From positions 62,001-126,000 of the forward strand of contig CBDCYT010000020.1 in the NCBI GenBank assembly GCA_965224325.1: a DNA stretch of 64,000 nucleotides. The letters are read 5' to 3'. The translations under genes and the position numbers were made by a program. The DNA is from CBDCMJ01 sp965224325. Its GTDB lineage: Bacteria > Chloroflexota > Dehalococcoidia > Lucifugimonadales > UBA3495. This document shows, piece by piece, positions 42,470 through 50,624 of this stretch (position 1 is the stretch's first letter; the number at the start of each line of letters is the position of its first letter). Under the pieces are notes generated by a model. The model was not told the origin of the DNA. It saw only the letters and a program-made list of their open reading frames with translations, and ran no database searches.

Positions 42470-42883
42470 ATGAGCACGCGCCCACCTAGCGCCAACGTCA
42501 AGATTCTATTGGCCAAGCTGGGCCTGGACGGTCATGACCGGGGCGTGAAGGTCATCGCCCGGGCTTTTCGCGACGCCGGTATGGAAGTGGTGTACCTGGG
42601 AATGCGGGTGAGCTCGGACCAGGTGGCCATAGCCGCGCTGCAAGAGGACGTAGACGTCATCGGCATTAGCATCCTGTCCGGAGCGCACATGCGCCTGATT
42701 CCCCGCCTTATTGAGGCGCTGAACCAAAGGGGAGTGAACGACGTGCTGCTGTTGGTGGGGGGCACCATACCGGATGAGGACGTGGAACCGCTGCAGGCCA
42801 TGGGTGTTGACGGCGTTTTCCCCGTGGGCGTCTTCACCCAGACGATGATAGATTTCATTGAATCTAGAGTTAAGGCAACTTGA
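42470..42883 (+). CDS. hcmB: Cobalamin-binding small subunit of the acyl-CoA mutase
   Basis: A 137-residue B12-binding domain. The base-off/His-on motif is complete: Asp20-x-His22-x-x-Gly25 in LGLDGHDRG, with SILSGAH and VGGTIPDED completing the DxHxxG...SxL...GG signature. The length equals that of known HcmB subunits. It supplies the adenosylcobalamin radical to the large subunit just upstream (137-bp gap). No MeaB-like reactivation GTPase is in the window. Confidence 0.88.
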   Translation: MSTRPPSANVKILLAKLGLDGHDRGVKVIARAFRDAGMEVVYLGMRVSSDQVAIAALQEDVDVIGISILSGAHMRLIPRLIEALNQRGVNDVLLLVGGTIPDEDVEPLQAMGVDGVFPVGVFTQTMIDFIESRVKAT

Positions 42884-42994
42884 TACTCCCCCCTGCGTTG
42901 GCCCCCTCGCCTCGGCTCCAAAGTGTTCGCTTTCGGCCACCTCGGCTGGGGCGCGCCGGGGGCAGTCCTAGCCTTAAAGTAAGGGTCCTAGAGG

Positions 42995-44407
42995 ATGTCT
43001 AAAGCGATGGAGTGGCCTCCCATCTATCCCCGAAGCTACGTGCCCAAACAAGACTCCGAGTATTGGGACACGGGCCTGGAGACCATGCCTGCAGCGCAGC
43101 GAGACGCGCTCATTCTGGAGAAGCTGCGGCGTCAGGTGAGCTACGCCTATAACAACTCGGAATTTTACCGCGAGTTCTACCGGGGCGCGACCGTGGACCC
43201 CGAGAACATAGGCAGCTTCGAAGAGCTGGCCCAATTGCCCATCCTAACCAAAGAAGAGATACGGCATGAGCAGGTGCAACACCCGCCCTACGGACGCTTT
43301 CTTTGTATTCCCGAAGAACAAATCTTCCGCGTCCACGGGACCTCCGGCACCACGGGACGGCCAACGGTGTTCGGCATAGGAAAGGACGACTGGGACCGCA
43401 TCGCCGAAGCCCACGCCCGTATTCTCTGGGGGTCAGGATTGCGTCCCGGCGACACTGTCATGGTCGCCGCGGTGTTTAGCCTGTACATAGGCAGCTGGGG
43501 TGCGCTGGTGGGCGCCGAGAGATTGGGGGCGGCCTGCTTTCCCTTTGGCGGCGGCGCTCCGGGGCAAACGGAGCGGGCGGCCGAGTGGGCGGCGATGATC
43601 AAGCCCCAGGCCCTGTACGCCACCCCGTCTTATGCCCTTTACCTAGCCGAGGTAGCCAGGGGAATGGGTCTCGACCCCCGGGAAGACTTCAATTTCAGGT
43701 TTATGTTTTTCTCGGGCGAGCCGGGGGCCAGCGTACCATCTACCCGTAAGCAGATTGAAGACACCTTCGGGTGCTACGTCGTGGACATGGGCAGCATGGC
43801 GGAGATGACCCCCTGGATGACCAATGCCGGGTGCCGCCACCTGGGCCGGGGGATGCATCTGTGGATAGACCTGGTTTACACGGAAATAGTCGACGCCGCC
43901 TCCACTAAACCGGCGCCGCTGGGGGCCGAGGGTGTTCCTGTTTATACCCACCTGGAGCGTACGTCGCAGCCCATGATCCGCTATTGGTCCGGAGACATCG
44001 CCAGGTGGGACATGGTGGATTGTCCCTGCGGGCGCACCTATCCCACCTTGCCTCTGGGGATTTACGGCCGCACCGACGACATGATGATCGTGCGTGGGCA
44101 AAACGTCTTTCCCTCCCGCATTGAGGACATCCTGAGAGGAATGAGAGAATTCGGCGGCGAGTTCCGTTTGATTCTAGAGCGGGACTCTGGGCAATTAGAC
44201 CGGCTCACAGTGCAAACCGAGGTCGACGCCGAGTCTTACTCCGGAATGGAGCATGACCCGGCCGCTCTGGAGCCATTGCGGCAGCGCATCGCTGACGAGT
44301 TACGTCGGGCTATCGGCGTTGGGGTTGCCGTAGAGATAAAGCCTGCCGGCGAGTTCGACCGCACGCAGTTCAAGGCCAGGCGCGTCATAGACCGTAGAAC
44401 CTTGTGA
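42995..44407 (+). CDS. PaaK-like acyl-CoA ligase, probable 2-hydroxyisobutyrate-CoA ligase
   Basis: A 470-residue AMP-forming ligase of the phenylacetate-CoA ligase branch. It has the short P-loop HGTSGTTGRPTVFG (about 114-127), SGEPGASVPSTRKQIEDTFG, RYWSGDIARWD and YGRTDDMMIVRGQNVFPSRIEDIL at the domain hinge, and ends in a C-terminal domain with FDRTQFKARRV. The characterised 2-hydroxyisobutyrate-CoA ligase belongs to this family and is also encoded beside its mutase, so the position after the mutase subunits suggests the same activation step. By sequence alone phenylacetate or another aryl acid cannot be excluded. Confidence 0.82.
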   Translation: MSKAMEWPPIYPRSYVPKQDSEYWDTGLETMPAAQRDALILEKLRRQVSYAYNNSEFYREFYRGATVDPENIGSFEELAQLPILTKEEIRHEQVQHPPYGRFLCIPEEQIFRVHGTSGTTGRPTVFGIGKDDWDRIAEAHARILWGSGLRPGDTVMVAAVFSLYIGSWGALVGAERLGAACFPFGGGAPGQTERAAEWAAMIKPQALYATPSYALYLAEVARGMGLDPREDFNFRFMFFSGEPGASVPSTRKQIEDTFGCYVVDMGSMAEMTPWMTNAGCRHLGRGMHLWIDLVYTEIVDAASTKPAPLGAEGVPVYTHLERTSQPMIRYWSGDIARWDMVDCPCGRTYPTLPLGIYGRTDDMMIVRGQNVFPSRIEDILRGMREFGGEFRLILERDSGQLDRLTVQTEVDAESYSGMEHDPAALEPLRQRIADELRRAIGVGVAVEIKPAGEFDRTQFKARRVIDRRTL

Positions 44408-44926
44408 CGGATCGGCATGATGGATCCACGCGTGGCCGTCACTCGTGAGCCGGCGGGTCCCAGGAGGTTGGAGTCAAGCTACGGTCGCGTGTCGGCCATT
44501 GCCGCTCCGGACCTGTAGCGTGTTTACCATTCAGTGGGAGTGAGGCTACGGCGCGGGTCTTGGCCGTTGTTACTTCGGACCCGTAACGCCAGTAGTGTTC
44601 TTGCCGGTGGGTTGGCCGGTGGGTTGGAATGAGGCCGCAGCCGGGACTTGGGTGTTGTCGCGCCGGACTTGTGGCGGTCCTAATTTAGTCTCGTTTGATG
44701 GACGCCTGCCCCGGTTGATTCCTAGCGTTGGAGCGTCTCGGCGCGAGCGGGTCCACGCCGGGTTTATCCCATTTTTACCGGCAGTTCCGGAGAAAGCTGA
44801 GCGGCAACCCTGGTGTTTCTGCTGGTGTTTCTACTGACGATTCTGGCAGTATTCAGGGAGCCGGTTGTGACATAGAATGGGCCTAGGACCGTGAATTGCC
44901 CTTAAACTCATGGCGGAGGTGCTTAT
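44408..44926. repeat. Gene-free region with three degenerate repeats
   Basis: Around 44470, 44537 and 44627 three diverged units share the order GGAGTGAGGCTACGG, TCTTGGCCGTTGTTAC and CCGGACTTGTGGCG. GCCGGTGGGTTG is itself doubled near 44603-44626. No coding potential is supported. The last 150 bp contain only a duplicated CTGGTGTTTCT. Confidence 0.5.
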
Positions 44927-45346
44927 ATGGCATCGTTGACACTGGCGGAAGCCGAAACGATTCTGGCCGCAGCTAAGGCTAAGGTACTTGAAATGGGCGC
45001 GAAGATGAGCGTTTCAGTGGTGGACCCGAGAGGAGACCTCTTGACCATGTTCCGTACCGACGGCGCATCCTGGCGTACTCCTCCTATATCCCGGGCCAAA
45101 GCAGTCGCGGCAGCGTGCTTCGGACGCTCCAGTGCCGACCTGGCAGACAACGCCCAGGCGCCGGTGTTCCGGGGGCTGATGGCCATGGAAGGAGGGCACA
45201 TGATCCCAGGTCAGGGAGCGCTTCCGGCCTATCGGGGCGCCGAACTTGTCGGCGCGGTGGGTGGCAGCGGCGGCACCAGCCAAGAAGATGAAGACGCAGC
45301 CAGGGCGGGGATTGAGGCGGCCGGGCTGTCTGCTGTGTCAGCGTAA
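44927..45346 (+). CDS. GlcG/HbpS-like heme-binding family protein (DUF336)
   Basis: A 139-residue GlcG/HbpS protein. It has the usual LTLAEAETILAAAKAKVLEMGAKMSVSVVDPRGDLL start, SRAKAVAAACFGRSS, GGHMIPGQGALPAYRG and GAVGGSGGTSQEDEDAARAGIEA. Family members bind heme or small cofactors, but most are uncharacterised and often sit in catabolic clusters, as here. Confidence 0.88.
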   Translation: MASLTLAEAETILAAAKAKVLEMGAKMSVSVVDPRGDLLTMFRTDGASWRTPPISRAKAVAAACFGRSSADLADNAQAPVFRGLMAMEGGHMIPGQGALPAYRGAELVGAVGGSGGTSQEDEDAARAGIEAAGLSAVSA

Positions 45347-45664
45347 TCCGCTAAGTCGATACCGGCGGCAGACCCCCCCGGCAGTTTTCTGTTCGAGGCT
45401 AAGCCCGAGCGACCCGCCCATCCGGCTGACCGCCTTTGTGTGGACCTGGCGCACTATGCGCAACCATCGAATGCGATAAATGGTGGTTGGACTAGTTCGC
45501 CGTCGGCCGCGGGTCAGGTCACCGGTGAGAAATGGCGCCGAAAGACGTGCATCCGAGGGACACCTAGCTAAAGCAACTACTGCGGGGCGGCGCCGGTTCG
45601 GGTGGACGCCAACGAGGCAGACCATGAGTTGGACCGCAGCGGCCAGGGCACGGAGGGAACGTTT
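45347..45664. other. Intergenic before the deacetylase gene
   Basis: Several open frames overlap here without ribosome sites or recognisable motifs. No hairpin or repeat stands out. Confidence 0.4.
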
Positions 45665-46552
45665 ATGGCGGACAAGCAGATTCTTTGTGCGTTTGGCGTC
45701 GATCTTGACGCTGTGGGAGGTTGGCTTGGATCATACGGAGGAGAAGACTCGCCCGACGACATTTCCAGAGGATTGTTCGCCGGGGAGGTTGGCACTCCGC
45801 GGCTGTTGAAGCTCTTCAAGCGGCTGGGTATCCGGACCACCTGGTTTATTCCCGGCCACTCCATCGAGACCTTCCCGGAGCAATGCCGCCAGATTGTGGA
45901 CGAAGGCCACGAGGTCGGCCTCCACGGTTATTCTCATGAAAACCCTATTGCCATGACCCCTGAGCAAGAAGAGGCGGTGCTTGTCCGGTGCATCGACCTG
46001 GTGACCGCGTTGACGGGGAAGCGCCCCACCGGGTACGTGGCTCCCTGGTGGGAATTCAGTCACGTGACCAACGAACTGTTGTTGAAGCACGGGCTCAAGT
46101 ACGACCACAGCCTGATGCACCGGGACTTCGAGTGTTACTACGTCCGCGTGGGAGACCAGTGGACGAAGATTGATTACTCGCAGCCTGCCGAGCATTGGAT
46201 GAGGGCTCTGGTGCGCGGCCAGGAGACCGGCCTTATAGAAATACCGGCTAACTGGCACCTGGACGACCTTCCACCCATGATGTTCATCAAGAAGTCCCCC
46301 AATAGCCATGGCTTCGTGAATCCTAGGGACATCGAGCAGATGTGGAAAGACCAGTTCGATTACGTTTACCGGGAGTATGACGAGGCAATTTTCCCCATCA
46401 CGATTCATCCCGATGTAAGTGGCCGCCCTCAGGTCTTGTTGATGCTGGAGCGGCTGGCTGGCTACATTCAGGCGCACCCCGGAACCCGGTTCCTGACCTT
46501 TGACGAAATCGCAGATGACTTTGGCCGGCGCCATCCCCGCGATATGGGTTAA
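45665..46552 (+). CDS. Polysaccharide deacetylase (NodB-like) family protein
   Basis: A 295-residue carbohydrate-esterase-4-type protein. It shows FGVDLDAVGGWL with the metal Asp, RTTWFIPGHSIETFPEQ, EVGLHGYSHENP with the two zinc His, the PTGYVAPWWEFS strand and a C-terminal ITIHPDVSGRP. The cytosolic form, without signal peptide, resembles peptidoglycan deacetylase-like proteins that act on small substrates such as allantoin or cyclic imides rather than on the cell wall. ATG 45665 follows GGAGGG; a GTG 63 bp upstream is rejected. Confidence 0.85.
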   Translation: MADKQILCAFGVDLDAVGGWLGSYGGEDSPDDISRGLFAGEVGTPRLLKLFKRLGIRTTWFIPGHSIETFPEQCRQIVDEGHEVGLHGYSHENPIAMTPEQEEAVLVRCIDLVTALTGKRPTGYVAPWWEFSHVTNELLLKHGLKYDHSLMHRDFECYYVRVGDQWTKIDYSQPAEHWMRALVRGQETGLIEIPANWHLDDLPPMMFIKKSPNSHGFVNPRDIEQMWKDQFDYVYREYDEAIFPITIHPDVSGRPQVLLMLERLAGYIQAHPGTRFLTFDEIADDFGRRHPRDMG

Positions 46553-46672
46553 AGGGCGGATTAGAGTCGCAATCTGCTGGGGCGAGAGCGCCGCGCTAAT
46601 TCGAAGGATTAGCCATCGTGGTGGGTTAAAGGGTGAATCAGAGTCGCAATCTGTTGGGGCGAGAGCGCTTAT
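46548..46672. repeat. Direct repeat of about 70 bp between two genes
   Basis: GGGTTAAAGGGCGGATTAGA... and GGGTTAAAGGGTGAATCAGA... each continue with GTCGCAATCTG(C/T)TGGGG and CGAGAGCGC. The first copy overlaps the end of the deacetylase gene, and the duplication fills the gap to the convergent SDR gene. Confidence 0.75.
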
Positions 46673-46673
46673 C

Positions 46674-47567
46674 TTACTCGGTGGATTTCCGAAAGACGGG
46701 CGTTTCCGCAGACGGATGCTCCGAAAGGGTAGCTTGAGCATCGTCGTAGGCGTCTCCCGGGCTCCAAACCCAGTAGCGGGATAAGGCGCCTCCGTCCACC
46801 CGTAGGTCGAAAGCGGTAATCATCTCCGCATCCTCCGACGCTAGAAACACTGCCGCACTGGCGTAGTGCCGGGGGCTGGGCAATTGCAGTAACGGTACGC
46901 CGCGGCTGGCATTTTGGAGCAACCCCTTCGCCCTTTGCCCTTCGCGTGCGGCAGGCCATTTCACCCCCCATCGAGCTGCCCGGTCGATGCCTTCCGCCGG
47001 ATCTGTAGCGGTGGGGGTCAGACTGTTCACTCGAATTCCGTGCCGGGCCAACTCCATCGCCGCGGCACGGGTGAAATTGAGCAGCCCGCCCTTGGCCGTT
47101 CCGTAACCAATATTGCCGGGTTCGCCTTGATGTCCTGCGGTCGAAACTATATTGATGATGCTACCCTTACGGCTCTGGTCTATCATGCGCCGGGCCGCGT
47201 GTTTGGTGAACAGAAAGGCAGCGGTAAGAATCACGTCGGTTTGGTGGCGCCACTCGTCCAGAGGCATATCCAAGACACCCTTCCAGTTGAAGACAGTGGC
47301 GCCGTTCACTAGAATATCCACGGGCCCCCAGACCTCTTCGGCCCGGCTCAGGCTGGCGGCAACCTGCTCTTCATCCGTCACGTCGCAGACCAGTCCTATT
47401 GACTGGCCGCCGCCTTGAGTGATGGACAGGGCGCAGCCGTAGGCGTACTCGGGATCGGCGTCCACGCAGACGGTGCGAGCGCCCGCGGCCGCCAATCCTT
47501 CGGCAATCCCGCCCATTATGTTGGGGTTGATCCCAGTCAGCAGCGCCGTTTTACCGTGCAGTTTCAA
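46674..47567 (-). CDS. SDR family oxidoreductase
   Basis: A 297-residue short-chain dehydrogenase. The N-terminal loop is unusual (TGINPNIMGGIAEGL rather than TGxxxGxG), but VCVDADPEY, LVNGATVFNW, IINIVSTAGH, YGTAK (catalytic Tyr and Lys) and NSLTPTATDP are standard. An insert of about 35 residues (AARWGVKWPAAREGQRAKG) follows the TPT loop, as in other catabolic SDRs. The Asp in VCVDAD favours NAD(H). Substrate unknown. Confidence 0.86.
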   Translation of the reverse strand: MKLHGKTALLTGINPNIMGGIAEGLAAAGARTVCVDADPEYAYGCALSITQGGGQSIGLVCDVTDEEQVAASLSRAEEVWGPVDILVNGATVFNWKGVLDMPLDEWRHQTDVILTAAFLFTKHAARRMIDQSRKGSIINIVSTAGHQGEPGNIGYGTAKGGLLNFTRAAAMELARHGIRVNSLTPTATDPAEGIDRAARWGVKWPAAREGQRAKGLLQNASRGVPLLQLPSPRHYASAAVFLASEDAEMITAFDLRVDGGALSRYWVWSPGDAYDDAQATLSEHPSAETPVFRKSTE

Positions 47568-47900
47568 GATGAGTCGTTCTCCAGGCTACCTTTTAACACG
47601 GCGGCTTGAGGTTCCGGGGCGATGAACCTCTGTCCTGCCGTGGGGTTTGCGTCCATGCCGGCGGTTCAACCGGCTTGGCGAAGTAACTTCGCCCCAGGAG
47701 CACGACGCCTGGGAATTGGACCGTAGAGAAGGGGTTGAGATTCAACTTCGTCGCGTCGGACGGACCCCCCAGGCCGCTTCCAAGAAGGACCTTGCCGGAG
47801 ACCACCAGAGCACCTAGACGGAGCCGGACAGCGTTCGAAGCAGGCAAGTTGGCCTGTTGCCGGGAATCCGTCAATCCGAAAGCGCCTATACGTTCCCTGC
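47568..47900. other. Intergenic with a small perfect palindrome
   Basis: GGCGAAGT-A-ACTTCGCC (47677-47693) is a perfect 17-bp palindrome, preceded by GCCGG...CCGGC. No gene is supported elsewhere in the gap. It could be an operator or the terminator of the FAH-family gene. Confidence 0.4.
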
Positions 47901-48821
47901 TTATCGCCCGATAGGAGCCATAGCAATTATACGGGCAGCCATTTCGGTGTCGATGCCGCGAGGCCACTCTCGCATGGATGGATCGCTGATGTGGACGACC
48001 AAGGAGGGGCCAAGGTTTTCAATTTCCATGCGCAAAACGTCCCCGTCTTGGACGGCCCCGATTTGCTGATGATTGACCCCGGTGGCAATTATGTCCCCGG
48101 GCTCCAAGGTGGTGATCTTGGAGAATTCGGAAATCAATTCCGGGATCTGATGTGCCATGTCACTGGTGGAGAAATCGTGCCTGGGCTCGCCGTTGTTCCA
48201 TAGCCGCACCTGAAGGTTATTGGGAGACGGTATTTCGTCCGCGGTGACCAGAGCGGGCCCCATCGGAGCGAAAGTATCCCAGCACTTGCCCAGGAAGAAA
48301 CTGTTCCCCACGGCCCCCTGAAGCCCACGAGCGGACATGTCTAAGAAATGCGTGTAACCGAAGACGTAGGATAGTGCGTCTTCCTCGGTTACCTTGGTGG
48401 CTTTCTTGCCAATTACCAGGGCTAGTTCCGCCTCATGGTGAAAAACCGTTGCGGGGGTCGGAGGCAGCTCGCAGGTGTCTCCATTCCCGATGATACCGCT
48501 GGGTGACTTGAGGAAGGCGTCAAGTATTGCCGGTTCCCGCTGTCCAAATTCCAGGTAGTTAACCGCAGCGCAAATCAGCTTGGACGGCCTGGGGACGGGG
48601 GCCCGTAACCGAACGTCCTGGAGCGGTATGCCCTCATTGCTCTCCGCCGCTGATTCGAGCCTTGGCTTCAGGTCATCCCAATTGATGATGACCTCTTCCA
48701 ACATGTCCTGAGGCCTCCGGAACTGGGCTCTATCCACTACCTCCGTGGCGTCGACTACCTTGTCGTCCCGGATGACCCCTAAACGGTAATCGTTGTAAAG
48801 GACCAATTTCATGACACGCAC
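47901..48821 (-). CDS. Fumarylacetoacetate hydrolase family protein
   Basis: A 306-residue FAH-fold enzyme that hydrolyses or isomerises acylpyruvate-type products late in aromatic-ring breakdown. Visible are KLICAAVNYLEFGQRE, HHEAELALVIGKKATKV with the metal Glu residues (EAELA), GYTHFLDMSARGLQG, WDTFAPMGPALVTADEI and the closing LEPGDIIATG. The start may be ATG 48812 (MKLVLYNDYR) rather than 48821. A catabolic context (SDR, deacetylase, GlcG) surrounds it. Confidence 0.88.
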   Translation of the reverse strand: MRVMKLVLYNDYRLGVIRDDKVVDATEVVDRAQFRRPQDMLEEVIINWDDLKPRLESAAESNEGIPLQDVRLRAPVPRPSKLICAAVNYLEFGQREPAILDAFLKSPSGIIGNGDTCELPPTPATVFHHEAELALVIGKKATKVTEEDALSYVFGYTHFLDMSARGLQGAVGNSFFLGKCWDTFAPMGPALVTADEIPSPNNLQVRLWNNGEPRHDFSTSDMAHQIPELISEFSKITTLEPGDIIATGVNHQQIGAVQDGDVLRMEIENLGPSLVVHISDPSMREWPRGIDTEMAARIIAMAPIGR

Positions 48822-48941
48822 CGTCCAGTTCTTGACCCGGCTGTCAAGAGATTAACGGAGGCCGCGATTTGCCGGCGAGAGGCGCAGCCTCGAGTGTAAC
48901 AGACGGGTGTAGGGGTATCAAGATTTGCTGACAGCGAACGA

Positions 48942-48973
48942 TTAAAGGGCCGGTCATGTGACCGGCCCTTTAA
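48942..48973 (-). terminator. Bidirectional terminator
   Basis: Perfect 15-bp arms TTAAAGGGCCGGTCA / TGACCGGCCCTTTAA with only two bases between them. It lies 52 bp past the stop codon of the activase-related gene and can end transcription in that direction. Confidence 0.8.
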
Positions 48974-49024
48974 TTCTCTTGGGCTAACCTGGCCAAGATG
49001 TTTGTGGACCTAACCTACGGGGCC

Positions 49025-50590
49025 TTATTTGATGTGAGGCGCCACCATGGCCACGAAGTTGGCTGCAGTGCTGATGCCATGGTGATGGGGGAGCTTGTGC
49101 ATTGGGTCATTGAGTTTAGGGTGCTTAGCTGCGTATTCCCGCACTTGCTCGATGGTAACGTCGTAGTGGTTCAGCACCTCTTTGATCTCTTGCCGGGCCT
49201 TTATCTTGGCTTCGTATAGCTTCATTTGGGTCCGGCTCCTGACGTTGACCTCGCCGTCACCGGAGGTCTCGATGGGGAGGTATATCGCGTCCTTGTAGTC
49301 CGCGACTACCTTGCTCTGAACCCCGTCGCTCATGGTGCTGGGCATGCAGCCGAAGGGCTTGAGGGAGATCACCATTTGAGCGTGTTTGTCCTTGGTGGCC
49401 ATGATGTTCTTGGCGACTTCCAAGTGGCCTTCGCCTCCCTTGAGGTGGCTATCGTAGTAGGCGCTGGCGTACTCGGCCAATTTTGCTTGGTTGGGCAGGG
49501 AATCGCTCTTGAAGCCCAAACCCCAGCGGTAGAAGTTGTAATACATGCGGAAAGCAAACTGCACCAGCTTTACCTTCCGGATGAAACTTTTCCGGGTCTT
49601 GTCGATGACCAAGTGATCTTCCGCATTTTTCTTGGCCGACCAGATGAGGTACTCGATCCAGGTGCCGATGGGCTCGACCAGAACCTCGGCCCCTTCAGAC
49701 TCCAACCAGCGGAACATGTGGTAGTTGCCGTCGCCTTCGGTGGTCTGGGCCCAAAACTCGCCGGTTATTTTCACCTTGGGCTTGACCCGGGTGTAATCAA
49801 CCCTGATGCTCTTGTACATCTTCCGGACTCGCCGCAGGGCGCGCCAGATAGACGTTTTGTCTCTGAGGGCGTCACCCAATATCACTTTGGCTTCTGCTGT
49901 GACCCGGTCTGTCTCACCCTCTACAATTTCGTAGGGGCGGATCTTGTATCCAAGGTCGTTGATCATGTCACCCACCATGATCCCCTTGATCAGAGTCAAG
50001 CCAAACTTTGCGTTGAGCTCGAGGGCGGAATCTCCGCTGTCCTGGCTCAATCCACCAGATTGTTTGAAGAGCATTACGCGGAATTCATCGAACCCCGAGT
50101 CACGGAGGGCTTTGCGGTACTCGGCCTCGTACATACCGAAGCGGCAGGGCCCACAAGCACCAGCGGTTACAAAGACGTACCGTTCTTCGATGTCTTCCTC
50201 ACCTTGCTCCCTGAGCTCTTTCAAGTACTTGACCAGATTCCCCACCGTATAGTAGGTAGGGTTGCACTGGCCTCGGTTGCCGTACTCTTTCCCGGTGGAA
50301 AGAGAATCGTTGTCCGGGCAGGGCAACAGGCGGATATTGTATCCCAGACCGGTCATACCCTCTTTGACCAACTCGTCGTGGGCAGCAGTCATGCCGCCAA
50401 ACAGGATGGTCACGGAGTCTTTCTGGTCCTTCCTCCACGGGCGCTCGTAGGGCTTCGCAAAGTGGTCGACTTGCTTTAACTCGAGGCCCATCTCGCTGCG
50501 AAGCTGCTCTTCGTACTGTTTGACTTGGGTTTCAATATCCTGCTGTTCGACTTGGGTTTCAATATCCTGCTCGTCTATCACCTTGACCAT
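49025..50590 (-). CDS. 2-hydroxyacyl-CoA dehydratase (HgdB-like) protein of a large activase system
   Basis: A 521-residue protein corresponding to the C-terminal part of the very large activase-related proteins of anaerobes. It shows VTILFGGMTAAHDELV, RLLPCPDNDSLSTGKEYGNRGQCNPTYY, FVTAGACGPCRFGMYEAEY and ISLKPFGCMPSTMSDGVQ, with Cys clusters that could bind an iron-sulfur cluster. The N-terminus contains a doubled DIETQVEQ / DIETQVKQ element. The ATG at 50590 follows GGGAGG. It lies 34 bp after the 1342-residue gene in a clear operon. The substrate is unknown; the family makes radical-type dehydratases or their activators. Confidence 0.75.
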   Translation of the reverse strand: MVKVIDEQDIETQVEQQDIETQVKQYEEQLRSEMGLELKQVDHFAKPYERPWRKDQKDSVTILFGGMTAAHDELVKEGMTGLGYNIRLLPCPDNDSLSTGKEYGNRGQCNPTYYTVGNLVKYLKELREQGEEDIEERYVFVTAGACGPCRFGMYEAEYRKALRDSGFDEFRVMLFKQSGGLSQDSGDSALELNAKFGLTLIKGIMVGDMINDLGYKIRPYEIVEGETDRVTAEAKVILGDALRDKTSIWRALRRVRKMYKSIRVDYTRVKPKVKITGEFWAQTTEGDGNYHMFRWLESEGAEVLVEPIGTWIEYLIWSAKKNAEDHLVIDKTRKSFIRKVKLVQFAFRMYYNFYRWGLGFKSDSLPNQAKLAEYASAYYDSHLKGGEGHLEVAKNIMATKDKHAQMVISLKPFGCMPSTMSDGVQSKVVADYKDAIYLPIETSGDGEVNVRSRTQMKLYEAKIKARQEIKEVLNHYDVTIEQVREYAAKHPKLNDPMHKLPHHHGISTAANFVAMVAPHIK

Positions 50591-50624
50591 ATTATCTCCT
50601 CCCTTGAGCTACTCAAGTTTGTAC

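Noticed and set aside
45480..45809. 109-residue plus-strand frame overlapping the deacetylase start
   Set aside because: It overlaps a well-supported gene in another frame and has an Arg-rich shadow-like composition.
49226..50479. 417-codon plus-strand frame opposite the HgdB-like gene
   Set aside because: It is the antisense shadow of a conserved gene and has no family features.
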